This document shows, piece after piece, positions 36,335 through 47,544 of a stretch of DNA of 64,000 nucleotides. Position 1 is the stretch's first letter. Each line of letters begins with the position of its first letter. A program made the position numbers and the translations under genes. Source of the stretch: Parelaphostrongylus tenuis (taxonomy: Eukaryota; Nematoda; Chromadorea; Rhabditida; Metastrongylidae); the NCBI GenBank assembly GCA_019055375.1, contig JAHQIW010004688.1:62001-126000 (forward strand). Direction: 5' to 3'. The notes beneath the pieces are model-generated. The model ran no database searches. It had not been told where the DNA came from and worked only from the letters and a program-made list of their open reading frames with translations.

Positions 36335-36945
36335 TGATATGGTGTTACAAATATACCCACTGACTTAGAATGCTGTGCAAAAGTTTCGCACGCTCTACTG
36401 ATGCCCGTTTTGTCATCAGTCTCTCTTTCTACGCTAGAAAGCATCTATTTGTCAGCAACCAACCGTCAACGGCCCGGCCCACGTAGTCGCTTCTCGGCAC
36501 TGAATCCAGTCATGCTGACAGATACTGGTTATTATATGATCAAATACAATTCCTTTATTGAGATTTAAAGTATTTTTACTGCTTTTTTTCGCAATGTTGT
36601 GATATATCGTACATACCTAGGAGAACTGAGTGGTGAGCAAAAATACGACCTCATACAGGAGTCGAACCCGCGTTTCATCCACACCGGAAACGCATGGTAC
36701 CTATTCTTGATCACCACTCAATGCTCTTAGGTATATATGAAAATTCCCTTTCTATATAACCGCTTCTAGCGGTGGTATGATGCTACACATATACCAACTG
36801 GTATATCGTGATGAGCGAAACTTTCACGTCATGCGGGACTCGCACTCATATCTCACCCTATCCGGGAGCACGTGCTTTAACCCCTTGAACTATTGACTCC
36901 CGTTTTGCTCATCACTTTATATCATTGGCTAATTTGTTCGCAAAA
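36335..36945. repeat. Cluster of three SINE-1-like or tRNA-like fragments
   Basis: Three adjacent units near 36335-36560, 36600-36760 and 36770-36945, each with a reverse box-B-like sequence (for example GAGTCGAACCCGCG at 36659) and a GATGTAGAGTGATG-type edge. They share the GCTTTTAGTGATGATATGGTG-type border seen beside other SINE-1 copies. None folds as a full tRNA gene when read by eye. Confidence 0.6.
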
Positions 36946-37209
36946 CATGTATAACCCAAAACAGAAATTTTCGAAAAAATTGAGGGATTTATGACAAAAA
37001 TTTATACCGCTTTCGGTCTGTGATGTTCCCACTGCGAATTCCAAAGAAGAGAGTACATCGTACGGGGTCGCTGAGAATGATGTTCCTCCAACGTTTACGA
37101 CCAATATTGTCTATGAAAGCTAGTACACCTACAGACCTGTTCTATAGCAAAGACGATAAAAATAGCGAAGACACTTTACTGATCCATTTTCACAGCGTTT
37201 TTTGTTTAC

Positions 37210-37435
37210 CATGCGGATCCCACTAGTTCTAGCATTCAATTCGTTTTTCATCTTCTTCTTGAACGTCGTAGAATACTGGTTGAGTGAGTCTCCTTGCAAT
37301 CTCGGGGATAGCTCGGCTGTGGCGTTCCATAGGGCGTTGTTGATGACTGCCCGATAGGGCTGGGCGTGGAGCACAGCTCCACGTGCGCCGCGACGACCTT
37401 AACAACCACTCGGCTACGGCGCTCCCAATAACAAC
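37210..37435 (-). repeat. SINE-4, with tRNA-Leu/Ser-like box A
   Basis: On the reverse strand it begins near GGAGCGCCGTAGCCGAGTGG, which resembles the start of a type II (Leu or Ser) tRNA gene with its A box. A hairpin follows (GTGGAGCTGTGCTCCAC near 37365-37383), then a body ending at CATGCGGATCC. It lies just downstream of the stop codon of the minus-strand gene. A second copy at about 38505-38745 has the same order and strand. Confidence 0.6.
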
Positions 37436-37500
37436 GATTCGGCGGAGTTCATTATAAAAAAAAATTCGAAGAGAACGAAAAACGTCTACATACGTTCTTT

Positions 37501-39039
37501 TTAAGACGGGAGTTCTCTAAACGAGAGATGCCGTATCCAAAATAGCACGGGATCGAATCGACGCGGTAACTTTTCCAATGTTGGGTCGTACTTTTTGCCG
37601 TGAAGAATTGCATCTAGCACCTGAAAAAGAGGAGCCTAAGTTCTCGGGTTCCGAAGAACGTCATACCAAGCATTTTTGGTTGTGAATCTCAATATTGAAA
37701 CTTACTAACCACATCCTCGGAGATGTCAGATGACCGACATGGTGTATGGCAGTCTCTGGCAATCCCTCTCTCACAACTGCTTTGCTCAAAACAGCTGCTT
37801 GATCGGCACCGTCACTCAACGGAACGCTACCATCGAACAGAAAACAGTGGGTTTTAGAGTAGAGCGAATGCTCCTTAAAGCACACAAAGGATGATAAATG
37901 TGCAAATGAAGAAAACTTCTGAGAGAAAAGAAACAAATCAGTACGTTGTACCAACACAACGTTCAGTAGTATGTAAGCAAAAGACCGACTCTCCCAAAAC
38001 TAGGCATGGCAAGTGTAAACCATCTCCCAAACTGTCCTTTATAGGAGATCTCCCTAGGTTGGTATATCGAACCTAAGAAAAGCGGAATCGCTGGAACATC
38101 ACGAAGATGATGAGACGTTATACAGACCTCAGGGAACGTTCATAACAAAGGACAGTTCGTGAGGTAATAAAGATCGGATGGTGGTGATTATAGCTGCTGT
38201 CAAGCTTGGAACGAAAAAATATCACCTCGATTGACGGGACTCGGAAAGCCGGATGAGTTTCGCCGAGATCTGGGAGAGATGTTGCAGTCTCAGTGATTGG
38301 CGTGAAGAACGATTGTTCGCTTGGATCATATACAGTGATTGCGGCAGGCTTTAAGAAAAAGGTATACCTGAATCACAAGACATCAACTCTCAAGAATCTC
38401 CTCACTAAAGCTCAAGGCATTTATTATAGAAAACCGATAACACAACTTTTTAGCCCTTTACCTCAGCACTTAACTAATCCGCCTTCCCAGCGTTCTTTCT
38501 CATTATGCGGATCCCAACTTGTAGCATTCAATTCCTTTTTTTTCGTCTTCTTCTTCTTGAACGTCGTAGAATTATGGTTGAGCACGTCTCCTTGCAATAT
38601 AGAGGATAGCCTAGCAATAACGTTCCATATGGCGTCTTTGTTGACTGCCGGAGAGGAGAGAAGCAGGAGGCAGGATGTGGGAGGTAGAGCTCAGCTCCAC
38701 GCGCGCCACGACCAGCATCACAACCACTCTGCTGCGGCGCTCCGTTTACACAACAACGGTAAAATTAACTCTCTGTTAAAGATAGAAAAAACGAATGTCT
38801 CCCACTAAACCTCAACATAAAAAGTAAAAACCATCTCACAAACTGCTCTACTTTTGTCCTTTACTGAAAGAAAAGAATCGTTTTACTCTCGGATTCTCTT
38901 AAGAGAGCTCACTTTAACAGCAGGTGGTACATGGAATGCTGGCATCTTCCGATTATTCCGTGCTTTCAGAATCGCTTCGAAAATTCGCGTATCAATTTTT
39001 TCCCATTGTTTTTCGGTTCAATACTTTCTGAAGACCATC
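37501..39039 (-). CDS. Multi-exon gene, 3' part, outside the M13 repeats; function uncertain
   Basis: Exons on the reverse strand: 39039-38913 (WEKIDTRIFEAILKARNN, MPAFHVPPAVK, donor GTGAGC), 38348-38226 (ITVYDPSEQSFFTPITETA, then GETHPAFRVPSIE), about 38127-38010 (VCITSHHLRDVPAIPLF; 3' border not settled), 37918-37706 (THCFLFDGSVPLSDGADQAA, donor GTAAGT) and 37620-37501 (DAILHGKKYDPTLEKLPRRF, ending FRELPS and TAA). Phases agree for the 37918-37706 and 37620-37501 pair and for 38348-38226. The first exon reads through a TGA near its 5' end in the chosen frame, so it has a frameshift or a mis-set acceptor. Start not found. The ending recalls mitochondrial ribosomal proteins of the mL37/mS30 type, but that is a weak impression. 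A SINE-4 copy sits in its 5' intron. Confidence 0.6.
38505..38745 (-). repeat. SINE-4 copy in an intron
   Basis: Parallel to 37210-37435. The reverse strand begins GGAGCGCCGCAGCAGAGTGG and ends near GGATCCGCATAAT. It lies between the exons at 38348 and 38913 of the minus-strand gene, in the same orientation as that gene. Confidence 0.65.
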
Positions 39040-39189
39040 CTGAAACAGAATTCGTTCACATGATCGTTGAGAACCCGACTGAATGAATCGCTGAATGGAA
39101 CGACACACAATAAAATAGAACTAAACTCTGAAGCAACAAGGGTCGGCAGATAAAAATGACTTTCACAAAACAGAGCCAATAAGCCCAAT

Positions 39190-39330
39190 GATGATGAGTG
39201 ATGTGCAAAAGTTTGACGCCAGGCAGGACTCGAACTCGCGTCTCACCATTTGGGTGGTCGCGATGTTTTGACTAGTTGCACTACCGACAACCGTCTTGCC
39301 ACCACTCTTTCCACACTCTACGTCATAGTC
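39190..39330. repeat. SINE-1-like tRNA fragment
   Basis: Begins GATGATGAGTGATGTGCAAAA. It contains a reverse box-B-like GGACTCGAACTCGCG and a reverse box-A-like TTGCACTACCGACA. Single head, no inverted partner. Confidence 0.6.
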
Positions 39331-39394
39331 ACTAATCACCAGATTATTTCCATTAGATTATCACTGCTATCGAGGGTTGCCAAGTGACTAGAGG

Positions 39395-39640
39395 TCAGAA
39401 TATAAGTAGACGGGGAGACGGTTCCACCGCCTCTTGCCGTTCATCGACGAACGCGTCACGGATCGTCCTAGCTCGAATACCTCCTGCGCTGCAAGATTTG
39501 CCTGACCAGCATCGGCTCATATTCCTGAGACGAAATCCCCTTAAACAGCGATGGAAGCAGTACACGAGATGTTCGAAGAACTCTATGAAAGTTGAATAGA
39601 GGAGATGAATTAAGGCTAGCAGTGCACAGTGGAAATGCAA
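39395..39640 (-). other. Open frame, possible 5' exon of the minus-strand gene
   Basis: The reverse strand is open for 81 codons and includes RTIRDAFVDERQEAVEPSPR, which looks coding in character. No clear donor follows it, and it was not joined to the exon at 39039. It could be an upstream exon of the gene at 37501-39039 or a chance frame. Confidence 0.2.
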
Positions 39641-39689
39641 CGACGGGTCGCGTAATTATAAAAACTATAAAAAATTTTTTCCAATAATG

Positions 39690-39800
39690 TGGAGCGCTGG
39701 ACAAAAACATTCGCGTCATCCGGGATTCGAACCCTGATCTCACTTATTCCGGGAGCGTATGCTAACCGTTGCACCACCGACGCCTTTTTTTCTACATTGA
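39690..39800 (-). repeat. SINE-1-like tRNA head
   Basis: The reverse strand carries GGTGGTGCAACGGTTAGCAT (box A) and AGGGTTCGAATCCCGGATGA (box B). Single copy without a partner. Confidence 0.65.
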
Positions 39801-39849
39801 ATAATTCCTGAGGGATGCTCCATGTTTCCGTCTTCAATTTTTAACTTCA

Positions 39850-40080
39850 TTTGAGGTGACTGAACGCATATCTGGCCTTTATAATAACTCGCTGTGGCCT
39901 CCTGCTGTGCCGAGTCAGTGCCGCTTATCCTCCCAGACAAGTCTGAGATCAGTTTGGTACCAATTTACTGACCCCGGAGAGACGGATGGCTTGGTGAGCC
40001 ATGAGCGCGAGATCGCACCATTGACCTCGTGCGTGACGCAGAGCACCTCTAATCACTGCGCCACATGCGCTCTTGCGTAA
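39850..40080 (-). repeat. SINE-2 copy
   Basis: The tail (CTGGCCTTTATAATAAC, CTGTGGCCTCC) is at the left and the tRNA-like head (reverse of CATTGACC... ACTGCGCCACATGCGC) at the right, so the element reads on the minus strand. Confidence 0.65.
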
Positions 40081-40227
40081 GAATAAGAAAAAGACAAAAT
40101 TGTTGGTACCATTTTCGCCATATCTCATTTATGGAGGGATCAATAAGCGACTTATTCACAAATTCCATATTTCGATTATATATGATATTGAACCAAGCGA
40201 CCATTCTAGCAAAGGAAAGATTCGGTA

Positions 40228-40295
40228 ACAAAACAAAAATATAAAAATAACAAATAAAAATAAAAAATAAATAGAAAATAAAAAATAAAAGATAC
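40228..40295. repeat. A-rich simple repeat
   Basis: An AAATAAAAAT-type run of about 65 bp with no other features. Confidence 0.85.
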
Positions 40296-40299
40296 CTCC

Positions 40300-41220
40300 C
40301 TTAATTCCCTTTCCCCTCCGTAGTACCTATAACCAAGTTTTCTTCGACAATGTCTGTAAAAAAAATCTGAATTTGTCGCAACGCTTGAAAAGTTTTCAGT
40401 AATCAACGGAAGTCGCGTTTCTTTTAGTTGACACTGTGCCAGCGATTTTTTATAGCGTCGGAAGGGAGCGTCATTTGAGATACACACGATTACCGTTATT
40501 TATTTAGGAATTTCTCTTATATTTCTGAGAGTGTTCGAAATTCTTCATATGAGGATTGTAGAACAGACTTTGTTCTATCGTTTTCTAAATAGACCTATTT
40601 TCACATTACCAAGCAAACCCACTATGCAGCTCAAGCTCCGAGCTAACTACCTCGAGTGTAAACCCTGATCTTGCTTTTGTTTTAATCCGCTCTCTGTAAG
40701 CATTTTGTGCAACCAATTTCTGCGTCGTCCTTAGAATTTGGACTTCGAACGACCCTCCTACAATTCACCGAAAAGCCACTCATAAATCGCTGCCGAGCAA
40801 ATAGAGTGCGATATATAATATATCTTCGCTGCTGCATCACAATAAGAATAGAATCTCATAATCTGAGCAGATCCTTAACATTGCCAAAATTTGAGTTTTT
40901 GAGTGATTCTTTGATACTCAGGAAAAAAACTTTTCCCCGCGAGAAAGTGTGCAATTAAATGGATATCGCTCCAAAAGGGTTGGCTATTTTAAGGTTAACA
41001 ATAAAGGTTTTGAAATCTACTATAACGCGCATTGTTCTATGGCAACAATTAGGAAATGAAAATTACAATGGGTCAGAGTAAAAAGTGCAATACTGCCTGT
41101 TGAACCCAATAAAGGTTCACAGACTTAGGTGGCATTCCCAGAGCTTATCATAACAGAGAAGACCACCATTGGATAGATTGGTAGTTTAAATGTGGTGAGA
41201 CTCTTAGTGACTAGGTAACC
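40300..41220. other. No recognised gene
   Basis: Open frames here are under 95 codons and lack domains or convincing splice borders. No repeat of the families above was recognised. Confidence 0.4.
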
Positions 41221-41224
41221 TGAT

Positions 41225-43935
41225 AACACTCACTTAAACCTCCTAGGTGGATGGTTGTCATGTTCCATAAAAGCTTTATTGCTGAGGGTTTCACGTTTTC
41301 GCAGAATGCAATGACTCAATAAAGTCCGGAAATTTTCTTTGAGTCATTAAGATGACACGGTGAGATTTATGACAATTCCAGTAAGGCCACAACGTCTTCA
41401 CGAGAGCATCTTGTTTGTAGGCCAGAACGAAAAGGGAATGGACTTGCCTGCGCAGGGAAAATTCCTAGTGGTGCCTACTTACTATGCTAATCGTAGTCCA
41501 CCATTATCAGCTATATTCTCTCCAACTGATAGACGACTATCAGCCTACAACTTTTCTAGCACAAAAGTTATTTCAATTCAGCACTTTTTATTCACGTCGA
41601 AAATGTCACAAGTCTCACATTTTTCTGTATTGTTGGCTCAATCTGCCAGCCATACTGCGTTATGAGGCACTGCTGCTTCTCGAGATAAGCTGCCCACGTA
41701 CGTTGATCCCACCGCGTTCTCATATTTCCAGCTTCGTCGAACTGTGTTCTTGGAAAAGTGTATCTATATGCTTTTTTAGCTATTCAGCTCATGCCAAATT
41801 AAAATGGCCACCCTGATCGTCATATCCGTGGGTGAATTCATGCCCAATGACGGAGCCGATGGTTACAAAATTAACATAGAAGAGAGCTCGGGTACGAGTA
41901 ACGGGAATTCCAAAATGGCAGCCGAAGGATCTTAGGAGACATAAGATAATAGCTCGTTCATATTAAGTACTTCCCAAAAATATATCTCGAACGATTTCTG
42001 CTGTTTATGTGAAGAAATAATTCTACCATCTTCATAGCAGATTGAATGATATGCTGTAAGTTTTTAGAATATTACTCTTCCCAACTATAAATCAATGAAA
42101 AGTTTACTGACCTTTTTCATTCTCACTAGGGTCATCATAAAAGTTGGCAAAATTTATAGGCAAAATCCATTCGTCCTTGAAGAGAGGGTTGTTCAGTCGA
42201 TTTGAATTCTTTCTGAAATGGTGGACGTCCGTTATAGCTACCTCCCCAACTGATAAAGTATAGTGAAGGAAACCATTAATCTGTTAGCACAGCTTTCCAG
42301 CACACAAATTCTCATGTATCATATTTTGCGCACTGAAAAAGAGCGGATGCCATAGTTATGCTCCGGTCGCAGCTAATTTCTACCAATTTTTGTGATCATT
42401 CAAAGCATTCCAGTAGAACTAGTGATGTGGAGTGATGTGCAAAACTATCGTGTCAGGCGGGACTAAAACCCGGACCTCACTCTATCCGGGAGAGTGTGCT
42501 CTTTCCGTTACACTGTTGACCCCAATTTGCACAATACTCTTTTTACGCTACAGCGCATCTTTCTGTCAGCCGCCGCTGTCAACGGCCTGGCCCGGGTAGT
42601 CGGTATGGACACTGAACCCAGTCACGCTGACCGATTGGGTACTAGAGATCGAATGAAATACTTTTTTTTATTTAACCGCTTCTAGCAGAGGTATGTTGTT
42701 TCAAATATACCTATTGATGTAGAGTGATCACTGCAAAAGTTTTGCACATCAGCCAGACCGTTGACCGCTGGCGGCCGGCGGAAAGATGCGGTCTAGCGTA
42801 AAAAGGGTGTTGTGAAAAAGGGCGTCAGTAGTGTAACGGAAAGAGCACACCTTCCGGATAGAGTGAGATGCGGGTTTCGGTCCCGCTGACGCAAAAGTTC
42901 TGCACATCACTCTACACGACTGGATATATATGAAACATCAAACCATCGTTAGAAGCGGTTAAATAAAGAAGAAAATCCAACAGAGGAAAATTTGTGTGTG
43001 CGCAGTTATGATCTGACGGAGCGTCTCGCAGAAATGAAGAAGATCTGCCGAACAGTCTTTCAACAAATTTATCACTTGCTGTACTCATTACCTTACTGCC
43101 AATTTCATCAACTGCAAAACATCGCCGAAATAGCGGTCAACTTTTTTCTGCACTCTTCTGTAAGGAATAAGCATAGCAGTTTCATCTTTCACTACTTTGG
43201 AGAATCTGTATTTCAGTTAGAGTTCACTCCATTTATATCTTAACGTATATCGGACTCTACAAGTTGCCTTATAAGAGATCACATGCGTGGCTCAAAACTG
43301 CCAGGCATAATGAAATTGAGCGTAGTCCTACAAAAACACTGGTTTTATTTCGTTTACCCAATTTTTCCACCCATGTTCTTTAGCTTCTGAAGCGCTTTCT
43401 CTTTACCGCATCGTCCATCCAATCTGTATCCAAAATAATCCGCTCCATTGGTCGTTGCTAATCTGCTACCACTTCTTCGGCCTCGAAATCGTCAACGTTA
43501 ACAACTAGCGAAGAAATTCATTCTTATCTCTAGAATCCTTTTCCTTCTCTCCGTTACTTCTTTTTTGTTGCTTTCTAAATTTTTTAAGTTTGGTTCATTT
43601 TGAATCTTATGATCACAATACAATTTAATTGCGTATTTAGGTTCATCTTTGCTGATTCATTACAGAGTTTTGGTAGCAAATACGAAGGTAAACATATCGC
43701 CAAACGAAAAGCGAAGAACTGGAAAAGTGTGTGGAAGAGTTAAAGAGAAAAAGAGTATATCTATGTAATTCTAAAGTAGTGCACTACCTTTGAAGCAACC
43801 GATGCTGCGATATGTGTTCAGGCACCTAATTTCCGCCTTTGACTGAAAAGAAACTACTTGCGTAGGCAGAAGAAAGTGGTATGGCGAGATTCTCGGCTGC
43901 TTCATTAATGCAGCGCTCCCATTGTGGGAAATAAA
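41225..43935 (-). pseudogene. M13 peptidase copy C, nearly full exon order, with lesions
   Basis: Exons on the reverse strand: about 43930-43830 (QWERCINEAAENLAIPLS, YASSFF), 43481-43358 (MERIILDTDWMDD, KLKNMGGKIG), 43205-43097 (DRYFGDVLQLMKLA), about 42265-42120 (DVHHFRKNSNRLNNP, EWILPINFANFYDDP), about 41925-41810 (ILEFPLLVPELSS, then IGSVIGHEFTHGYDDQGGHF with HExxH), 41755-41640 (TRWDQRTWAAY, then CLITQYGW), about 41535-41480 (RLSVGENIADNGGL), a decayed piece near 41440-41380 and about 41300-41225 (HDNHPPRRFK). The second exon is 124 bp against 125 in copy A (a 1-base loss) and has a TAG early in it. The HExxH exon has a frame break just before the zinc motif. It is more diverged from copy A than B1 or B2 are. 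Assembly error is the alternative to true pseudogenisation. Confidence 0.78.
42415..42960. repeat. SINE-1 foldback inside an M13 intron
   Basis: The left head is at about 42425-42520 (reverse) and the right head at about 42820-42900, with GTAGTGTAACGGAAAGAGCA (box A) and GGGTTTCGGTCCCGC (box B). The body and two GATGTAGAGTGATC edges lie between. It is located between the copy C exons at 42265 and 43097. Confidence 0.7.
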
Positions 43936-46235
43936 TGGCGGCGAATAAGATGATACCATTTTGGATAAAGAAATGAAATTAAATCCATTTGTCCGCCAGC
44001 TATTTCTTCGTCTCCATTCCAGTAGGCATTGTAGAGGTAAGTGAATGCGGTTCTTTTTGTACTCCGGGAACAAATAAAGAAACGACCCCCCTCTTACTCA
44101 TCCCCCCCCCCCCCACTCCTCGTTGGACATAAGGTTTTCACATGTGTTATTAATCATTCGAAAGCGCAGATCTCTGAATACTGCGCTACAGACCCTTTTA
44201 TAACGTGTAATATTCAAAACCATATCATGTTTTACATTCGCAGCTTGCTCTTACTACTAGTTCGCTGATGATACGAAAAGAATATGAAGATGCAGAAAAA
44301 ATTTTTTGGTATCACACGTTCCATATGAGGTTACCTTCGAAGAGGGAAAAAGTTCCTAATCGAATCACAAAATTCGCACTTCCATGTGACCTGTCGAAGC
44401 TGGAGCGACCGATTGATAGCATCGAATGCGCGACCACCAGACCCACGGCCTAGATAAGCCGCTAAACAAGCACGCGGAATATATGAAACTCGATTTTATT
44501 TCCCGTCTACACTGCAGTGAGACGGTATATCCAGAAAATAAGCACAGTCTCCAAATTATGGGGAATTACGCTATAGAATGGCTACTTATAGCTTGGAGGA
44601 AGAGCTCTGTACTGCAAAAAAGGCATGAGTGAAACACAAGGGAGCGTTATATAAAAACTTCTTCTGATCACGTAGAGCGCTAGCCAGAGATTTAAACCTT
44701 CAGTTGATCAATGGAAGTACAATGAAAGGAATTAGTGCAGCGAAAGGGCCGTTCCTTCACTTGTTCTTTAATCAAGAAAAGGATTGTGAATGCATGTCTA
44801 ACTTAAGTAATGACCTACACGGATCAGTACATTCCCGTTAGCTAAGCGCCACTTCGACCCCTTGTATAAAACGTACTTCTTAGTTTTTTTATTGTGCAAG
44901 CGATCCTTCGATAGTACATATCAAGACAATTTCAATGGTCTAATCATCTTTGAAGAAAATTTTCTTATTTTACTGAAAGCAAAAATAAAATTCTGTTTCT
45001 CATTAAAAGATTTTTCGCTCACGCAAAGCTTTTCCTTCGGAGTTTCACTAACTAACCGATAGAACAAATCTTAAGATTTCTAACGATCTATTTGGTCTTT
45101 ATGGTGTACCTAATATTACGCTGTAACAGCCAAAGAATATTGGGTTTCGCAAAAAATATATTACTTGAACTGTCCTTTATTCACTTCGATCCATTGAGAA
45201 AAACGTATTTTTGATCGTTTCTAATGTTCAGTAATCATTCGATAGCTTAAATCAAAAGAATTTGAAAAATGTATTTCTTCAAAAAGTTCTTGTTATTGCG
45301 CTCGAAGAGCAAGAATAAAATTTTTTTCAATAAAAGATTTCTCGCTCACCAGAACCTTTCTCATAGAGTTTCAGTGGCGAAATGATAAATCAAATGTCAA
45401 GGATTCCAATAACGTATTTGGTTCCTTGAACGAACTTCTTAGTGCCTCATAAGAATGAAAAGTATATTGCATTTGGCAATCGATGCTTTTTTCCACTTTT
45501 GCGTAACCCCGTAAGTTCCACAATCTCAAGACTGTGCTTATTTTCTGGATATACCGTCGCATTGCAGTGTAGAAGGAAAATAAAGTCGAGTTTCATATAT
45601 TGCGCGTGCTTGTTTAGCGGCTTATCTAGGTCGCGGGTCTGGTGGCCGCGCATTCGATGCTATCATTCCATCGGTCCAATTTCGACAGGTCACATGTGAA
45701 AGTCCAAATTTTTATTTGATTGAGAACTTTTTCTCATCTTTGAAGGAAACCCAATATTAAGAGTATGATTATACACAATTTTCTCTGCATGTTCATGTGT
45801 TTTTCATAGTATCAGCGAACAAGTAGTAAGAGCAGGCTGCGAATGCCAAACATGATATGATTTTAAATATTACAACGTCATAAGAGGGTCCGTAGCGCAG
45901 TACTCAAAGAATTATGCTTTCAAATAATTGCCAACACATATTAAAACTTTATGTCCAACGGGAGGTGGGGGTGGGAGTCGCTTCTTCATTTGTTCACGAA
46001 GTTTAAAAAAGAACCGCATTCACTTACCTCTACAATGCCCAGTCGAATGGAGACGAATTAATAACGTACGGACAAATGAATGGAATTCTATTTCTTTATC
46101 CAAAAAGGTAGCTGCTTATTCATCGCCATTTAGGTTCCACAATGGGAGCGCTGCATAGATGAAGCAGCCGAGAATCTTGCCATACCACTTTCTTCTGCTT
46201 GTGCAAGTAGTTTCTTTTCGACCAAAAGCAGAGAT
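43843..46235. repeat. Palindrome bounded by M13 exon copies, second example
   Basis: The left arm 43843-44550 reads in reverse as 45540-46235 (matching positions add to about 90083). The ends are M13 exons pointing outward; the left one is also the first exon of copy C. The spacer 44550-45540 holds degenerate short repeats with TCGATAG and GCTGTAACAGC landmarks. The plan is the same as at 19145-21430. Confidence 0.75.
46134..46232 (+). pseudogene. Solitary M13 exon copy
   Basis: Open after CATTTAG. Encodes VPQWERCIDEAAENLAIPLS, then ASSFFST. The donor GT has been lost. No further M13 exon follows on this strand. Confidence 0.65.
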
Positions 46236-46239
46236 ATGA

Positions 46240-47530
46240 TGACTGCTCACATATCTTGCTTTCATCAGAAATCGAATTAGTATTAGTGATCACAAGTATA
46301 GTGCCACTGCTTGGTGTTATAGCTCGAGTTATACAAATTTCACGAGTTTGGAGAAATTCGTAATGATCCGTGCTGTTGTATCAAATGATCTGTTAACAAG
46401 CACCTCAATTTGCTATTATCACATACTACCTGCGGAATCTTATATTTATTCCTAAATACAAACACATTTGGTCATTCAATGAATCTGTAGGCCGACTGTG
46501 CGCATCATGTCGCAAAGCATATCGTCAAGCAGGTCGTCGTCGGGCAGCCAAGAATATTATGGAAGGTGTAGATAGTTAAATTTTAGTTTTAATAGTCGTA
46601 ATGAATTAAAAAAATAAATCTCTAGATATTCAAGTGTCTGTGCACTACGCATTCGACTCCGTTAAGCAGTGTAGACGAAAGTGGACGTAAGTCTGCTTCT
46701 TTAGTGGCTTACACGAATCCAGTGATGTATCACACGGATATTTTGCCCTTCCAGATAGCAGCAGTGTGAAGATTCCAAAGGGCTGTAGGATTTATTTTTC
46801 ATCGAACACAGGATTCAACTAATGACACTATGTGCGTTGCCAGTAACCACTGCACTACACCTTCGTTTCTTAAACGGGAGCAAACGGAATGAAACGAAAT
46901 CTATATCATGGCCTCTACACTTGCACTGTAGTAATTAGGGTAGCAGCCAACAGGGAATCCAGGTGACCTATTTACATAAAGGATTGTTGTTCATAGCTCT
47001 CCACGAATACATAGAAAACTCTGATTACTGATTCTAAAATTTTTCAACATTCTGAATTTCACAAAATTCGAAACGGCTCTACAGCTGGAAGGGGATGAGA
47101 TACCATAAGTCAAAGATTTTGCGCACTGTCACAGCATGCCCAGAATTATCGTAATATGCCCAATTCTGATGAGAACGAATGAACCCTACCTCTGTGGTGT
47201 TACCTCTGTCACACTCGCCACATTGAGTAATTTTTGATGGAGCTACATGAAGTAAAATATGAATCGTAATTATAATTTATCTGACAATACCAATTAATGA
47301 TTCGATATTGATGATATGCCAGAACGCAGGTGGCGAAGTAGTTAGAGGTGTTTTGTGTCGCACACAGCGTCACTGGTCTAATCTCGTGCTCATAGCTAAC
47401 TATACCATATACCCCTCCGGGCCCGGTAAGGTGGTTCTAGACTGGTTCCCTAGTTGTTTGGGAGGATAAGCAGCATCGACTCGATGCGGCGGTAGGCCAC
47501 CGCAAGTCATTTAGATGCCAGATATGCGTT
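46240..47530. repeat. Arm-family sequence joined by a deletion, ending in SINE-2
   Basis: 46240-46565 follows 24330-24660. At about 46568 it jumps to sequence matching 26770-27360 and 13360-14000. A SINE-2 copy is at 47330-47525, with a damaged box A and the CACCGCAAGTCATTTA tail. This equals the left half of the LINE-spaced palindrome at 12.6-14.4 kb. Confidence 0.65.
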
Positions 47531-47544
47531 CAGTTGTAGAAAGT

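Noticed and set aside
38293..38808. 171-codon plus-strand open frame, the second longest in the window
   Set aside because: It is antisense to an exon of the minus-strand gene and then runs through the SINE-4 copy. The RRRQD-like part derives from the SINE.
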